Below are positions 1 through 7,872 of a stretch of 64,000 bases of DNA, in pieces. Positions within the stretch are counted from its first letter, which is position 1; every line of letters begins with the position of its first letter. Origin of the DNA: Planctomycetota bacterium (GTDB lineage: Bacteria > Planctomycetota > J058); NCBI GenBank assembly GCA_019636275.1, contig JAHBXY010000008.1, positions 1 through 64,000 of the forward strand, in the 5' to 3' direction. The translations under genes and the position numbers were made by a program. A model generated the notes under the pieces. It was not told the DNA's origin, did not search any database, and worked only from the letters and a program-made list of their open reading frames with translations.

Positions 1-65
1 ACACGCCCCCCGCGCCGCCGCCGCCCGCCTGGGCGGCCGGGCAGCGCCGCCGGTGCGTCGTCACG

Positions 66-899
66 ATGAACGCCGAGGGGGAGTATCAGGAGTTCTTCCA
101 GCGGGTGCGGCTCGAGGTGCGGCAGCGCCTCGACATGCGCTGGGAGGTCGCGTCCGTCGACGACGGCGTGGCCATGATCGACGCGACCGTCGAGGGCTTC
201 GTCTACTCGAACGTCGCCCGCCCCGGGCAGGGCCCGCCGCGCTGGGAGCTGTCCTACGATCCGGCGGTCGAGGCCGACGCCGACGCGCCCTTCGCGGCGC
301 TGCTCGGCGCGCCGCTGCGGCTGCGGCTGGAGGTCGCCACCGGGCAGGTGCTCGAGGTCGCGGGTCTCGACGAGGCGCAGGCGCGGATCCTCGAGCGGGC
401 GCGCGCGCAGCAGGGCGGCGACGAGGCCGAGGAGGAGCCGGGCGGCTGGGGCGGGCGCGGGCGCGGGCGGCAGTCGCCTTACCGCGTCCCGCTGCTCTCG
501 GAGCGCCACGCCCTGCGCGAGGCCCTCAACGGCGGCCTGTTCGTCCTGCCGCCCCCGCTCGACCCGCCGCCGGGCGTCTGGTCGCGCCGGCGCGAGCCCG
601 AGGTCGCGGGTCCCTACTGGCCGCAGGGGGTCCACGCCGATGTCCAGGTGCTCCGCGGCGCCCGGGGTGCGCTCACCTGGACCGGCGCGCGCACGGGCAG
701 CTTCCGGCCCACCTACCTGGGCCCCGACGCGCAGGGCACCGTCGAGCGGCACATCCGCGGGGAGGCCACGCTGACCCCGGCAGGCGACCGCGTCACGCGC
801 GCCGCCTTTCGCGAGACCTGGGCGACGTCCCTGCAGGGGCGCCCGGAGATCGGCATGCGCGCGACCTACGAGGTCGAGGTCGCGGTCTTCGATGAGTGA
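66..899 (+). CDS. hypothetical protein, probably 5'-truncated by the window edge
   Basis: Product unknown. The protein has 277 residues counted from the ATG at 66. It is soluble, with no membrane segment or visible signal peptide. The frame stays open to the left edge with no other ATG, GTG or TTG, and no Shine-Dalgarno precedes the ATG, so the true start probably lies outside the window and this would be a C-terminal part. Two beta-rich halves (about residues 5-105 and 180-277) flank a Gly/Arg-rich linker near 120-140. Each half ends in alternating hydrophobic residues (GQVLEVAGLD, ATYEVEVAVFDE). The layout recalls planctomycete DUF6263-type proteins, but that is only an impression. The stop codon lies inside the first copy of a 47-bp duplication. 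Confidence 0.7.
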   Translation: MNAEGEYQEFFQRVRLEVRQRLDMRWEVASVDDGVAMIDATVEGFVYSNVARPGQGPPRWELSYDPAVEADADAPFAALLGAPLRLRLEVATGQVLEVAGLDEAQARILERARAQQGGDEAEEEPGGWGGRGRGRQSPYRVPLLSERHALREALNGGLFVLPPPLDPPPGVWSRRREPEVAGPYWPQGVHADVQVLRGARGALTWTGARTGSFRPTYLGPDAQGTVERHIRGEATLTPAGDRVTRAAFRETWATSLQGRPEIGMRATYEVEVAVFDE

Positions 900-981
900 T
901 GCGCTCGCGAGGGGCGGGCGATCGGCGCGAGGCGTTCGATGAGTGATGCGCTCGCGAGGGGCGGGCGATCGGTGCAAGGCC
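888..981. repeat. 47-bp tandem duplication over a stop codon
   Basis: Two direct copies (888-934 and 935-981). The first 38 bases are identical and the last nine differ at a few positions. The first copy contains the last codons and TGA stop of the upstream gene (GATGAGTGA). The second repeats the same gene end in the spacer, so it is a duplicated gene tail. Confidence 0.9.
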
Positions 982-1074
982 CGGACTGGCACGAACTGGC
1001 CCGTTCCGCCCGTCCCCATCGCTCGCTCTGGCGGGTCGGGGACGAGCGGCGGCGGGAGCTCTGAGTCTCTGCGA

Positions 1075-1461
1075 GCGATAGGGTCCGCCTGGGCTGCGGC
1101 ACGACAGCCGCGGGACGGAGCTTGCGAAGGCGCGCCACACCGACGACCCGCGCGCGTCCCCCCTCGCCCCCTCGTGCGAAGCACGTCGTCTTGCCCCTCG
1201 AACCAGATCAAACGGGCCGGGCATGCACCCGCGGCCGCAGCCGTCGATCACACGAGGCGCCCGGGCCACGGGGGGAATGCAACCGCAAGCGAGGCGAGGG
1301 CGCGGAGGCCGAGGCGAGGGGGGAGCGCGCGCGGCCGGTATCGATCGCCGGATCCTAGCGGCCGCGCGCGCCCCCCCTCGCCCGGCATCCGCGGCCGCAG
1401 CCGTCGATCACACAAAAAGCGCGCGCCCCCCCCTCGCCCGGCATCCGCGGCCGCAGCCGTC
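1075..1461. repeat. dispersed intergenic repeat, composite copy A
   Basis: The gap between two convergent genes is filled by pieces of the same repeat found at 3152-3505 and 14995-15298. Bases 1075-1253 match the right half of the 3152-3505 copy. Bases 1274-1413 contain its left-middle part joined directly to its right end, so about 150 bp are missing. Bases 1414-1461 are a third, shorter right end. The right-end box CCGCGGCCGCAGCCGTC therefore occurs three times (near 1229, 1389 and 1445). The last copy runs up to the stop codon of the CBS gene. Bases 982-1074 show no gene or clear repeat. No convincing reading frame is present, because the open frames are translations of the repeat. Confidence 0.85.
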
Positions 1462-1886
1462 TAGATGTCAGGACGGCGGGTGGGTGCGGGATCGGGGGCG
1501 GCGACGGCGGCCAGGACGTCGTCGGTCGTGATGATCCCGGCGACGCGCTCGCCGTCGAACACGGGCAGGGCGCTGACCCGCTTCGCACGCATGGCCTCGG
1601 CCACCTCGGCCAGCGTGGCGCCGGGCCAGGTCGTGACCAGCGGCACGGGGGTCATCACGTCGGCGACGCGGGCCTGGTGAAGGTCGAGGCGCCGCTCGGG
1701 GTGGCGCAGGGCGGCGCGCACGACGTCGCGGTTGGAGACGATCCCGACGAGCGTCGCGTCGTTCATCACCAGGACGTGCCGCACCCCCTGCTCGGCCATG
1801 ACCTCGAGCGCCGCGAACACCGGCGCGTCGGGCCGCACCTCGAGCACGCGACGGGTCATCCAGTCGGCCACGGGCTGCTTGAGCAT
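1461..1886 (-). CDS. two-CBS-domain protein
   Basis: A 141-residue protein made of two CBS domains (about residues 8-62 and 73-128). CBS pairs bind adenosine nucleotides and act as regulatory modules. No enzyme domain is attached here. Typical signatures are ADWMTRRVLEV, GIVSNRDVVRA, VADVMTPVPLVT and AGIITTDDVLAAV. ATG at 1886 is chosen because AGGAGAGG lies 6 nt upstream. The frame runs on upstream, but that part is low-complexity and antisense to the next gene. The TAG stop (1461-1463) abuts intergenic repeat A. The neighbour starting at 1965 is divergent. The partner protein cannot be told from context. Confidence 0.9.
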   Translation of the reverse strand: MLKQPVADWMTRRVLEVRPDAPVFAALEVMAEQGVRHVLVMNDATLVGIVSNRDVVRAALRHPERRLDLHQARVADVMTPVPLVTTWPGATLAEVAEAMRAKRVSALPVFDGERVAGIITTDDVLAAVAAPDPAPTRRPDI

Positions 1887-1951
1887 GGCGCCTCTCCTGG
1901 TGTCGATGATCGCCCGCCACGGCGGTTCGCGCCACGTCCCGCGCGCCGGGG

Positions 1952-1957
1952 TATCGT
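1952..1957 (+). promoter_or_regulatory. -10 box TATCGT, leaderless start
   Basis: TATCGT ends 7 nt before the GTG at 1965, so the transcript would start at or next to the start codon. No good -35 is seen. Confidence 0.5.
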
Positions 1958-1964
1958 CGAGCGT

Positions 1965-2555
1965 GTGGGCGACGCCGAGCTGAGACGACGCGAGCGGCTG
2001 GCCACGAGCGACCCTGACCCTGCGACCGCCGGGCGCCTGCTCGCCGCTCGCGTCCGCGCCGGGCGCCTGGCGCCCGAGCGGCTCGCCGTGGCGGCGGCCC
2101 TGGGCGACCCGGCCGCCCTGGCGGCCGCCGGCGGGGAGGAGCGCGCCGCGGACGCGGAGGTCCTCGACGAGGTCGTCGCCGCGGCGGCCTCGGCGCACCT
2201 GCCCTCGGCCGTGCGCGCCCTCGTCCTCGCCGCCCAGCGCCTGGCCCCTGATGACCCCGACCCGATCAGCCAGGGGCGCCTCGAGGCGGCCCGCGCCTGG
2301 ACCGACTGCCCCTGCCCGCGCCACGCCGAGGAGGCGCGGCGCCTGTCGAGCGTGCCCGAGTTCGCCCTCGGGCTGCGCGGCTCCTGGGTCGAGGCCGCCC
2401 TGCGCGTCGCCGAGGCCGCCTCGCTCGCCGGGGCCGGCCACGACGCGCGCGACTACCTCGGCGTGGCCCTGCGCCCCCTGCGTGAGGGCGCGCGCGACCC
2501 GGCCCGCCTCGCGGCCGCGGTGCGCGTGGACCTGATCACCTGGGCCCTGGCGTGA
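1965..2555 (+). CDS. hypothetical alpha-helical protein
   Basis: Function not recognised. 196 residues, Ala/Arg/Leu-rich and predicted mostly helical. The N-terminal half is charged and repetitive (RLLAARVRAGRLAPERLAVA). A short cysteine-containing piece (DCPCPRHAEEARRL) lies near residue 124. No signal peptide or membrane helix. GTG at 1965 is chosen because the -10 box TATCGT sits 7 nt upstream, and because upstream codons of the same frame are antisense to the CBS gene. Its TGA overlaps the GTG of the next gene by 4 bp, so the two are probably translated together, and a link to the RING-like membrane protein is the only functional hint. Confidence 0.75.
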   Translation: MGDAELRRRERLATSDPDPATAGRLLAARVRAGRLAPERLAVAAALGDPAALAAAGGEERAADAEVLDEVVAAAASAHLPSAVRALVLAAQRLAPDDPDPISQGRLEAARAWTDCPCPRHAEEARRLSSVPEFALGLRGSWVEAALRVAEAASLAGAGHDARDYLGVALRPLREGARDPARLAAAVRVDLITWALA

Positions 2556-3118
2556 GCGCCACCCGCCCGCGCCCGCCGCGCGACCAGACGCCGCCCTGCG
2601 CCGCCTGCGGAGAGCCCCTCGGGTTCGAGCGGCCGGCACGCTGCGACCGCTGCGCGGCCGAGCGCCACGCCGGCTGCGTGGGCGACGACCGCCGGTGCGC
2701 CTGCGGGGCGGTCCTGTTCGTCCCGGTCCTCCGCGCCGCCACACCCCCCGTCGGGCGCGGCGAGGTCCTCCGCGTGGCCCGCCGCGAGCTCGTGGCCTGG
2801 CTCCTGGCCCTCCCCCTCGCCCTGACGTCGGGCGCCCTCCTGCTCACGTCGGAGCGCCTCTGGACCGAGACGGTCGTGGTGTTCACGCGCTTGGGGCCGC
2901 GCAACGAGGTCGTGGGCGTGCTCGGGCGCTGGCGCCTGATCTGGCTCCTGCTGGCCTACGCCGTCGTGCCGCCGCTCGTGGCCGCGTTCGCCCGCCTGCG
3001 CGACGGAGGCGCCGTGCCGGGCGAGTCGCCCCTGGCCCGGCACGCCGAGTGGCTCGCCCGGGCCGGGCTCCTCGCCTGCCTCGCATGGCTCGCCTGGTGG
3101 CTGGCCGGGAGGGCCTGA
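2552..3118 (+). CDS. RING-like zinc-binding membrane protein
   Basis: A 188-residue protein. Residues 16-52 carry a Cys/His cluster (CAACGEPL, CDRCAAERHAGC, CACG) typical of prokaryotic RING or zinc-ribbon modules, which bind two zinc ions. Two to three membrane helices follow (about 78-97, 128-147 and 166-186). A cytoplasmic zinc module attached to the inner membrane is the likely form. Whether it is a ubiquitin-ligase-like or merely structural module cannot be told. GTG start within a GTGA overlap with the preceding gene. Two other proteins in this window (61663-62205, and the N-terminus of 24337-26976) carry the same kind of cluster. The gene ends just before intergenic repeat B. Confidence 0.85.
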   Translation: MSATRPRPPRDQTPPCAACGEPLGFERPARCDRCAAERHAGCVGDDRRCACGAVLFVPVLRAATPPVGRGEVLRVARRELVAWLLALPLALTSGALLLTSERLWTETVVVFTRLGPRNEVVGVLGRWRLIWLLLAYAVVPPLVAAFARLRDGGAVPGESPLARHAEWLARAGLLACLAWLAWWLAGRA

Positions 3119-3151
3119 AGGACGGCCGACGGCCTCGCCGAGCGAGGTCCA

Positions 3152-3505
3152 GGCCTGTCTTCGAAGGCGCAAACGCGTGATCGACACGCTCGAACCCGAG
3201 TGGAACGGAACCACGAGCGAGGCGAGGGCGCGGAGGCCGAGGCGAGGGGAGGCGCGCGCGGCCGATATCGATCGCCGGATCCCCGGTGGGCCGCCGGAGC
3301 GAGCGGGAGGCCCGCGGCTGCGGACGGCCGCAAGCGATCGTATGGACTGTGCACCGCAGCCGCGGGACGGAGCTCGCGAAAGCGGGCCACACCGACGACC
3401 CGCGCGCGCCCCCCCTCGCCCCGTCGTGCGAAGCACGACGTCTCAGCCCCCGAACCGGATCGAGCGGGCCGCGCTTGCATCCGCGGCCGCAGCCGTCGGT
3501 CACAC
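3152..3505. repeat. dispersed intergenic repeat, full copy B
   Basis: The most complete copy of the family, lying between two convergent genes. Modules in order: GGCCTGTCTTC, GTGATCGACACGCTCGAACC, a GAGCGAGGCGAGG block, an ATCGATCGCCGGATCC block, a block with GGGCCGCCGGAGCGAGCGGG, a block GCCGCGGGACGGAGCTCGCG, and the right box CATCCGCGGCCGCAGCCGTC followed by GGTCACAC. The left GTGATCGA and right TCG(A/G)TCAC are inverted relative to each other. No credible gene. Bases 3119-3151 are plain spacer. Confidence 0.85.
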
Positions 3506-3509
3506 CAGG

Positions 3510-4367
3510 CTAGGCGCGGCTGCGGGTGAGGACGTTGCGGGCGACGAAGTTCATGAACTGGTAGCGCCGGCCCTTGAAGTAGGCCGGGGCGGCCTTCACG
3601 GCCTCGTCGAAGAACTTGCCGGCGCGCCGGTGGTCGCCCTGGCGGAAGTGGTGCTTGCCGATCGCCACGAGCTGCCGCGCCAGCCGCATGCGCGCGCGGT
3701 GCTCGGCCTTCTCCTCCAGCCGCTCGGGGGCGTAGAGGACGGTCAGGAACACGCGCACGAGCTCCTCGAGGCCGGCCAGGTCGCTCCGCTCGGCGTCGCG
3801 CTCCGCGACGACCGTGGGGTGGAACACGAACTCGCCCGCCTGGGCCGCCTTGAGCGCGAAGGCCAGGCGCAGGGCGGGCACGCTGCGGTAGGTCTCGACG
3901 TAGGGGGCCGGCCCGAGCGCCGCCTTGCGCCACAGGGCGCAGGCCGACGACGCGATCAGGTGCTTGTCGTGGATCAGGCGGGCCAGGACGCGCCCGCTGC
4001 GGCCGGCGTCAGGACGCAGCCGCACGCGCCCGTCCTCCTCGATCGCCGTGCGCCCGTAGGAGGCGACGGCGTCGGTCGCGGCCTCGAGCGCCGCGAGGTG
4101 CCGCGCGACGGCGTCCGGCGCCAGGCGCTCGTGCGCCTCGACCACGACGACGAACTCGCCCGTCGCGGCCGCCAGGGCCTCGTTGCGCGCGGCCGCGCCC
4201 GCGCCCGCGCCGACGCGGCGGACGCCCGCGGCGTCGTCGCCCAGGTCGGCGTCGCCCACGAGCAGGAGCTCGGGGTCGCCCGCCTGCCCCCGGGCCGACG
4301 CGAGCGCGCGCCGGGCGCGCTCCTCCTCGCCGGCCGGAGCCACGATCAGGATCGAGACGCTGGCCAC
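3510..4367 (-). CDS. glycosyltransferase-2-like protein lacking the DxD motif
   Basis: A 285-residue protein. The N-terminus has the GT-A fold pattern of family 2 glycosyltransferases (SVSILIVAPAGEEE, then AARNEALAAATGEFVVVVE). Where active enzymes have the metal-binding DxD, this protein reads EAHERLAPD. The C-terminal 60 residues look like a TPR hairpin (HHFRQGDHRRAGKFFDEAVK). It could be an inactive or differently acting transferase-like protein, so the substrate is unknown. GTG at 4367 is chosen because AAGGAG stands 7 nt upstream and a -10 box TAGAAT is at 4391-4396. It lies downstream of the hydrolase gene on the same strand but has its own promoter. Confidence 0.8.
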   Translation of the reverse strand: MASVSILIVAPAGEEERARRALASARGQAGDPELLLVGDADLGDDAAGVRRVGAGAGAAARNEALAAATGEFVVVVEAHERLAPDAVARHLAALEAATDAVASYGRTAIEEDGRVRLRPDAGRSGRVLARLIHDKHLIASSACALWRKAALGPAPYVETYRSVPALRLAFALKAAQAGEFVFHPTVVAERDAERSDLAGLEELVRVFLTVLYAPERLEEKAEHRARMRLARQLVAIGKHHFRQGDHRRAGKFFDEAVKAAPAYFKGRRYQFMNFVARNVLTRSRA

Positions 4368-4390
4368 GGTGCTGCTCCTTGGACGCCTGG

Positions 4391-4396
4391 ATTCTA
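4391..4396 (-). promoter_or_regulatory. -10 box TAGAAT
   Basis: On the minus strand TAGAAT lies 23 nt before the GTG at 4367, leaving a short leader that contains the AAGGAG ribosome site. Confidence 0.5.
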
Positions 4397-4460
4397 GCGC
4401 CCCGCGGCGCGGCGCGTCATCGCCAGCGCGACAGGTCCGGCCGAGGTTCCGGACGGGCCT

Positions 4461-5459
4461 CTAGGCCGCGCCGCCCGCGAAGCGGAAGCGCTTGTCGAGC
4501 CAGCGCACGGCCTGGTTCATGACCCAGGGGAGGAACACGATCCCCGAGTAGTGGCCGGCGGGGAGGTCGTAGCGCTGCGGCCGCCCGAGCGCCTCCCACA
4601 GGAGGACCTGGTTCTTCGAGGGCACGACGTCGTCCCAGCGGGTGCTGACGAACAGGACGCGCCGCGGGTCGACGAACGGCGCCATGGCCGCCGGGTCCGA
4701 GGAGAGGGCCGCGCGGAGCAGGCGCTCGACGCCGGCCTCGTCGACGCCCAGCTCACGAGACTTCGTCTCGCGCCAGGTGACGAGGCGCCCCTCCTCGGAG
4801 CGGCTGATGATCCCCGGCACGTCGCCGCCGGCCAGGGCGATGACGCCCGACGCCAGGCGCGGCTCGGTGGCCAGGAGGACGCTGGTGAGGATCCCGCCCA
4901 TGCTGATGCCGAAGGCGCCCAGGCGCTCCGGGTCGACCTCGGGCTGGCGCTCGAGCCAGTCGACGATCCCGCGCCGGCCGACGACGGCGCGGCGGAGCTG
5001 GCGCTCGACCTCCTCCACCGGCCAGCCCTTGCTCAGGACCTTGGTCCCGCGCTCGACGAGGACGGCGTGCATGCCGGCCTCGGTGAAGGCGCGGCAGTGG
5101 GAGACGGCCAGGCTGCGCCCGCCGCCGAGGATCGGCGTGATCACGATCGCCGGGGCCTTCGCGCCCTTACGGACCGAGCGCGCCTGCCAGTACTCGAACT
5201 GGACCGGCACCGGCTCGGGATCGTCGTGCAGGCGCACCGTCAGCGAGCCGCTCCACACGCGGGCGGCGGGCTCATCGACCGCCAGCCGCTCGAGCTCGGC
5301 CTCGCGCAGAGGCAGGTAGTCGAAGCGCGCGGCCACCTCCGGCGTGAGCTCGGCCGTGGTCCGCGGCTGCGCGTCGAGCCGGAACGACTCGATGGCGCAG
5401 CCCGGCGCGACGGCGAGGGGCAGGAGGACCAGGAGTAGACCGGCAGGAGCTCTCATCAT
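4461..5459 (-). CDS. alpha/beta-hydrolase lipoprotein
   Basis: A 332-residue protein. Residues 1-20 form a lipoprotein signal (LLLVLLPLAVAPGC), so it is probably anchored to a membrane on the outer side. The rest is an alpha/beta hydrolase with nucleophile motif GISMGG (about residue 185), an acid candidate in STRWDDVVPS and the histidine in LPAGHYSG near the C-terminus, making a full Ser-Asp-His set. The substrate is unknown. It resembles dienelactone-hydrolase or acyl-peptidase-like esterases. ATG at 5459 (followed by a second ATG) is chosen because -10 box TACCCT ends 8 nt upstream and the signal peptide begins there. A longer frame to 5522 would bury that signal. Confidence 0.85.
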   Translation of the reverse strand: MMRAPAGLLLVLLPLAVAPGCAIESFRLDAQPRTTAELTPEVAARFDYLPLREAELERLAVDEPAARVWSGSLTVRLHDDPEPVPVQFEYWQARSVRKGAKAPAIVITPILGGGRSLAVSHCRAFTEAGMHAVLVERGTKVLSKGWPVEEVERQLRRAVVGRRGIVDWLERQPEVDPERLGAFGISMGGILTSVLLATEPRLASGVIALAGGDVPGIISRSEEGRLVTWRETKSRELGVDEAGVERLLRAALSSDPAAMAPFVDPRRVLFVSTRWDDVVPSKNQVLLWEALGRPQRYDLPAGHYSGIVFLPWVMNQAVRWLDKRFRFAGGAA

Positions 5460-5467
5460 GGTGCACC

Positions 5468-5473
5468 AGGGTA
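5468..5473 (-). promoter_or_regulatory. -10 box TACCCT, leaderless start
   Basis: Minus-strand TACCCT ends 8 nt before the ATG at 5459, so the mRNA would begin at or very near the start codon. Confidence 0.45.
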
Positions 5474-5555
5474 GCCGCTGGGTCGCAGAGGCGGAAGGAA
5501 CCCGAACGGGCGGGAGCGCCATGGAACGTCGTCCCCCGAGGCGGCCGGCGTGGAC

Positions 5556-5561
5556 TAAGAT
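5556..5561 (+). promoter_or_regulatory. -10 box TAAGAT, leaderless start
   Basis: TAAGAT ends 8 nt before the ATG at 5570. No Shine-Dalgarno fits between them. Confidence 0.5.
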
Positions 5562-5569
5562 CGCCCGCG

Positions 5570-6790
5570 ATGGCCGCGCCCCTCATCGTCGCCTTCGCGG
5601 GCGACCTGCTCGACGCCTACCTCGTCGCCTCCCACGCCCGCGCGGGGCGGCGCGTCGTCGCCGTGACCGCCGACGCGGGGGGCGACGCGCAGGCGCTCGG
5701 GGCGGCGGCGCGAGCCCTCGGCGCCGACGAGCACGTGGTCGTCGACGTGAGCGACCACGTGTGGGAGCGCTACGTCGCGTGGCTGATCAAGGGCGGCGTG
5801 ACGCTCGGCGCCGGCTACCCACCGTGGCCGACGGCGGAGCGTTACGCCGAGCTGGACCTGCTCGTCGCCCACGCGCGGCGCCAGGGCGCGGTCGAGGTGG
5901 CGCACGCGGCGGGGGGCGACGACCGCGTGCTCCTCGAGACGGCGCTGCGGGCCGTGGCGCCGGACCTGCGGCTGCTCGACGTGCCGGCGGCGCCGCTCCA
6001 GGCGCGCTCGTGGCTCGACGAGCAGGGCCTCCTCGACCGCCTCGGGGCGGCCGCCCGCCGCGACCTCGGCGGGCCCGAGGTGCGCGCGGGCCTGTGGGGC
6101 ACGACGGCGCGCGGCGGCGACCTCGACGACCCTTGGGCGACGCCCGACGACGAGGCGTTCCCCACCGTCCCGGCGGCCGGCGACGCGGCGGCGCTGGCCG
6201 AGGAGTTCGAGCTCGAGTTCACGCAGGGGCTGCCGACGTCGAGCTGCGGCGCGGCGCTCGAGGGCCCGGACCTGGCCCGGCAGGTGGGCAAGATCGCGCG
6301 GCGCCACGGCGTCGGCCGCGGCGTGCACCTGGGCGAGGGCGCCCTCGGGGTGCTCGGGCGCGTGGCCTACGAGGCGCCGGCGGCGGCGGTGCTCGTGCGC
6401 GCCCACGCGGAGCTCGAGCGGCTGGTGCTCACGCGCCGGCAGCTCGCGACCAAGGAGGGGCTGGCGCGGACCTACGGCGACCTGTTCCAGCGCGGGCTGT
6501 TCCACGAGCCGCTCATGCGCGACCTGGAGCGCTTCTTCGAGTCGACCCAGCGCGTGGTCACGGGCGCCGTGCGGGTGCGCCTGCAGCGCGGGGCGGTCGA
6601 GGTCGTGGGCGTGCGCAGCCCGGCCGGGCTGGCCGGCCCCGAGGCGTGGGCCGAGGCCGAGGCGGTCGACCCGCGCGACGCGGGCGGGTTCGCCCGGGTG
6701 GTGGCCCTCTCCGGCCGCCTGGCCCGCCGGCGCGACGAGCGCTCCCGCGATGCGGCGGCGCCCGTCGACCGCGACGACCCGCCGGCGTAG
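5570..6790 (+). CDS. argininosuccinate-synthase-like protein with degenerate ATP site
   Basis: A 406-residue protein, the usual ArgG length and colinear with it. It keeps VVAVTADAGG (near 30), GGDLDDPW (near 185), GRHGVGR-like RRHGVGRG, VAYEAP (near 270) and VTGAVRVRLQRGAVEVVGV near the C-terminus. The nucleotide-binding loop SGGLDTS of true ArgG reads AGDLLDA, and the GATGKGNDQVRFE segment is shortened to AAGGDDRVLLE. It is therefore probably not a normal argininosuccinate synthase, but a paralogue with changed or lost adenylation. The P-loop NTPase gene follows after 11 nt. Start ATG 5570 is supported by the TAAGAT box 8 nt upstream. Sequence drift or a new ligase substrate are both possible. 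Confidence 0.8.
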   Translation: MAAPLIVAFAGDLLDAYLVASHARAGRRVVAVTADAGGDAQALGAAARALGADEHVVVDVSDHVWERYVAWLIKGGVTLGAGYPPWPTAERYAELDLLVAHARRQGAVEVAHAAGGDDRVLLETALRAVAPDLRLLDVPAAPLQARSWLDEQGLLDRLGAAARRDLGGPEVRAGLWGTTARGGDLDDPWATPDDEAFPTVPAAGDAAALAEEFELEFTQGLPTSSCGAALEGPDLARQVGKIARRHGVGRGVHLGEGALGVLGRVAYEAPAAAVLVRAHAELERLVLTRRQLATKEGLARTYGDLFQRGLFHEPLMRDLERFFESTQRVVTGAVRVRLQRGAVEVVGVRSPAGLAGPEAWAEAEAVDPRDAGGFARVVALSGRLARRRDERSRDAAAPVDRDDPPA

Positions 6791-6793
6791 GGT
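6788..6793 (+). promoter_or_regulatory. -10 box TAGGGT overlapping a stop codon
   Basis: TAGGGT uses the TAG stop of the ArgG-like gene and ends 8 nt before ATG 6802. This supports ATG 6802 over the in-frame GTG at 6796. Confidence 0.4.
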
Positions 6794-6801
6794 AGGTGCC
6801 C

Positions 6802-7869
6802 ATGGCCATCCCCATGCGCAAGGTCCGCCTGGACAAGATCGCGTCCGCGACGCGCCACCTGCAGCTCGCCCGCGACGTGACGATCAGCGAGCAGACCCTC
6901 GCCGCGCCGCGCGCCGGGCAGGTCCTGGCCGTGCGCGTGCGCGGGCAGAAGGCGGTCTACAACCAGCTCGAGGACCCGACCGGGCGCCTGCTCGAGCTCG
7001 ACGAGGGCGACGTGATCGCGGGCGTCCTCGGCTCGCGGCGCGCGCTGCGCGGCTACGCCGGCGTCGTGCCCGAGCGGGTGGAGAAGGGCGACGTCCTGCA
7101 CGTCCTCAACACGGGCGGCGTCATCGGCCGCTGCACGTCGATCAACCCCGAGGTCGGCCCGCCGCGCGAGGTCGAGGTCCTGGGCGCGGTCCTCACCTTC
7201 CCCGTGCTCGGCGAGCGCATCGGCGTCCCGGCCGACATCGCCCAGGGCGCCGTGCCCCTGCGCGACGACCTGCCGCGCTGCCCGCCGGTGATCGCGATCG
7301 CCGGCACCTGCATGAACGCGGGCAAGACGAGCGCCGCGGCGCGCGTGATCAAGCACCTGGCCAAGACGCTCGGCAAGCGCGTGGCCGCGGCCAAGCTGAC
7401 CGGCGTGTCGCTGCGCCGCGACACGCTGGCCATGCTCGACCGCGGCGCCTGCGAGGTGGCCGACTTCGCCGACGCCGGCGTCCCCTCGACCGAGGCCGGC
7501 CACACGCCGCGGATCGCCAAGGGCCTCCTGCACAAGCTCGCCCAGGGCGAGCCCGACTGCATCCTGGTCGAGCTCGGCGACGGGATCCTGGGCGAGTACG
7601 GCGTGCAGGACCTCCTGCGCGACCCCGACATCCGCCGGGTGACGAAGGTCTGGGTCATGTGCGCAAGCGACCCCGTCGGCGCCTGGGGCGCGCAGCAGCT
7701 CATGACGAGCGTGTTCGAGCTGCCGATCCACGTCCTCACCGGCCCCGCGACCGACAACGAGGTCGGCCGCGCCTACGTGCGCGACCAGCTGAAGGTCCCG
7801 GCCTTCAACGCGCGGACGCAGGAGGCCGAGTTCACGGGCGAGGTCGTGCGGCGGCTCGAGGGGCGGTAG
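6802..7869 (+). CDS. P-loop NTPase partnered with ArgG-like protein
   Basis: A 355-residue protein. An N-terminal beta-rich domain (about 1-165) contains TRHLQLARDV and VLNTGGVIG. It is followed by a P-loop domain with Walker A GTCMNAGKTSAA (about residue 171), then AAAKLTGVSLRRD, a Walker-B-like stretch CILVELGDGILG and WVMCASDPVGAWG. The second half resembles the dethiobiotin-synthetase/MobB/DUF1611 fold group. The reaction is not known to me. Tight linkage to the ArgG-like gene suggests a joint pathway in which this protein could supply the ATPase function the partner has lost (inference). It is followed by 92-bp tandem repeats and no further gene. Confidence 0.8.
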   Translation: MAIPMRKVRLDKIASATRHLQLARDVTISEQTLAAPRAGQVLAVRVRGQKAVYNQLEDPTGRLLELDEGDVIAGVLGSRRALRGYAGVVPERVEKGDVLHVLNTGGVIGRCTSINPEVGPPREVEVLGAVLTFPVLGERIGVPADIAQGAVPLRDDLPRCPPVIAIAGTCMNAGKTSAAARVIKHLAKTLGKRVAAAKLTGVSLRRDTLAMLDRGACEVADFADAGVPSTEAGHTPRIAKGLLHKLAQGEPDCILVELGDGILGEYGVQDLLRDPDIRRVTKVWVMCASDPVGAWGAQQLMTSVFELPIHVLTGPATDNEVGRAYVRDQLKVPAFNARTQEAEFTGEVVRRLEGR

Positions 7870-7872
7870 GGC

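Noticed and set aside
5570..6790. Functional argininosuccinate synthase argG
   Set aside because: Fold-level similarity is clear, but the ATP-binding loop and GKGND segment are lost and no other arginine genes adjoin.
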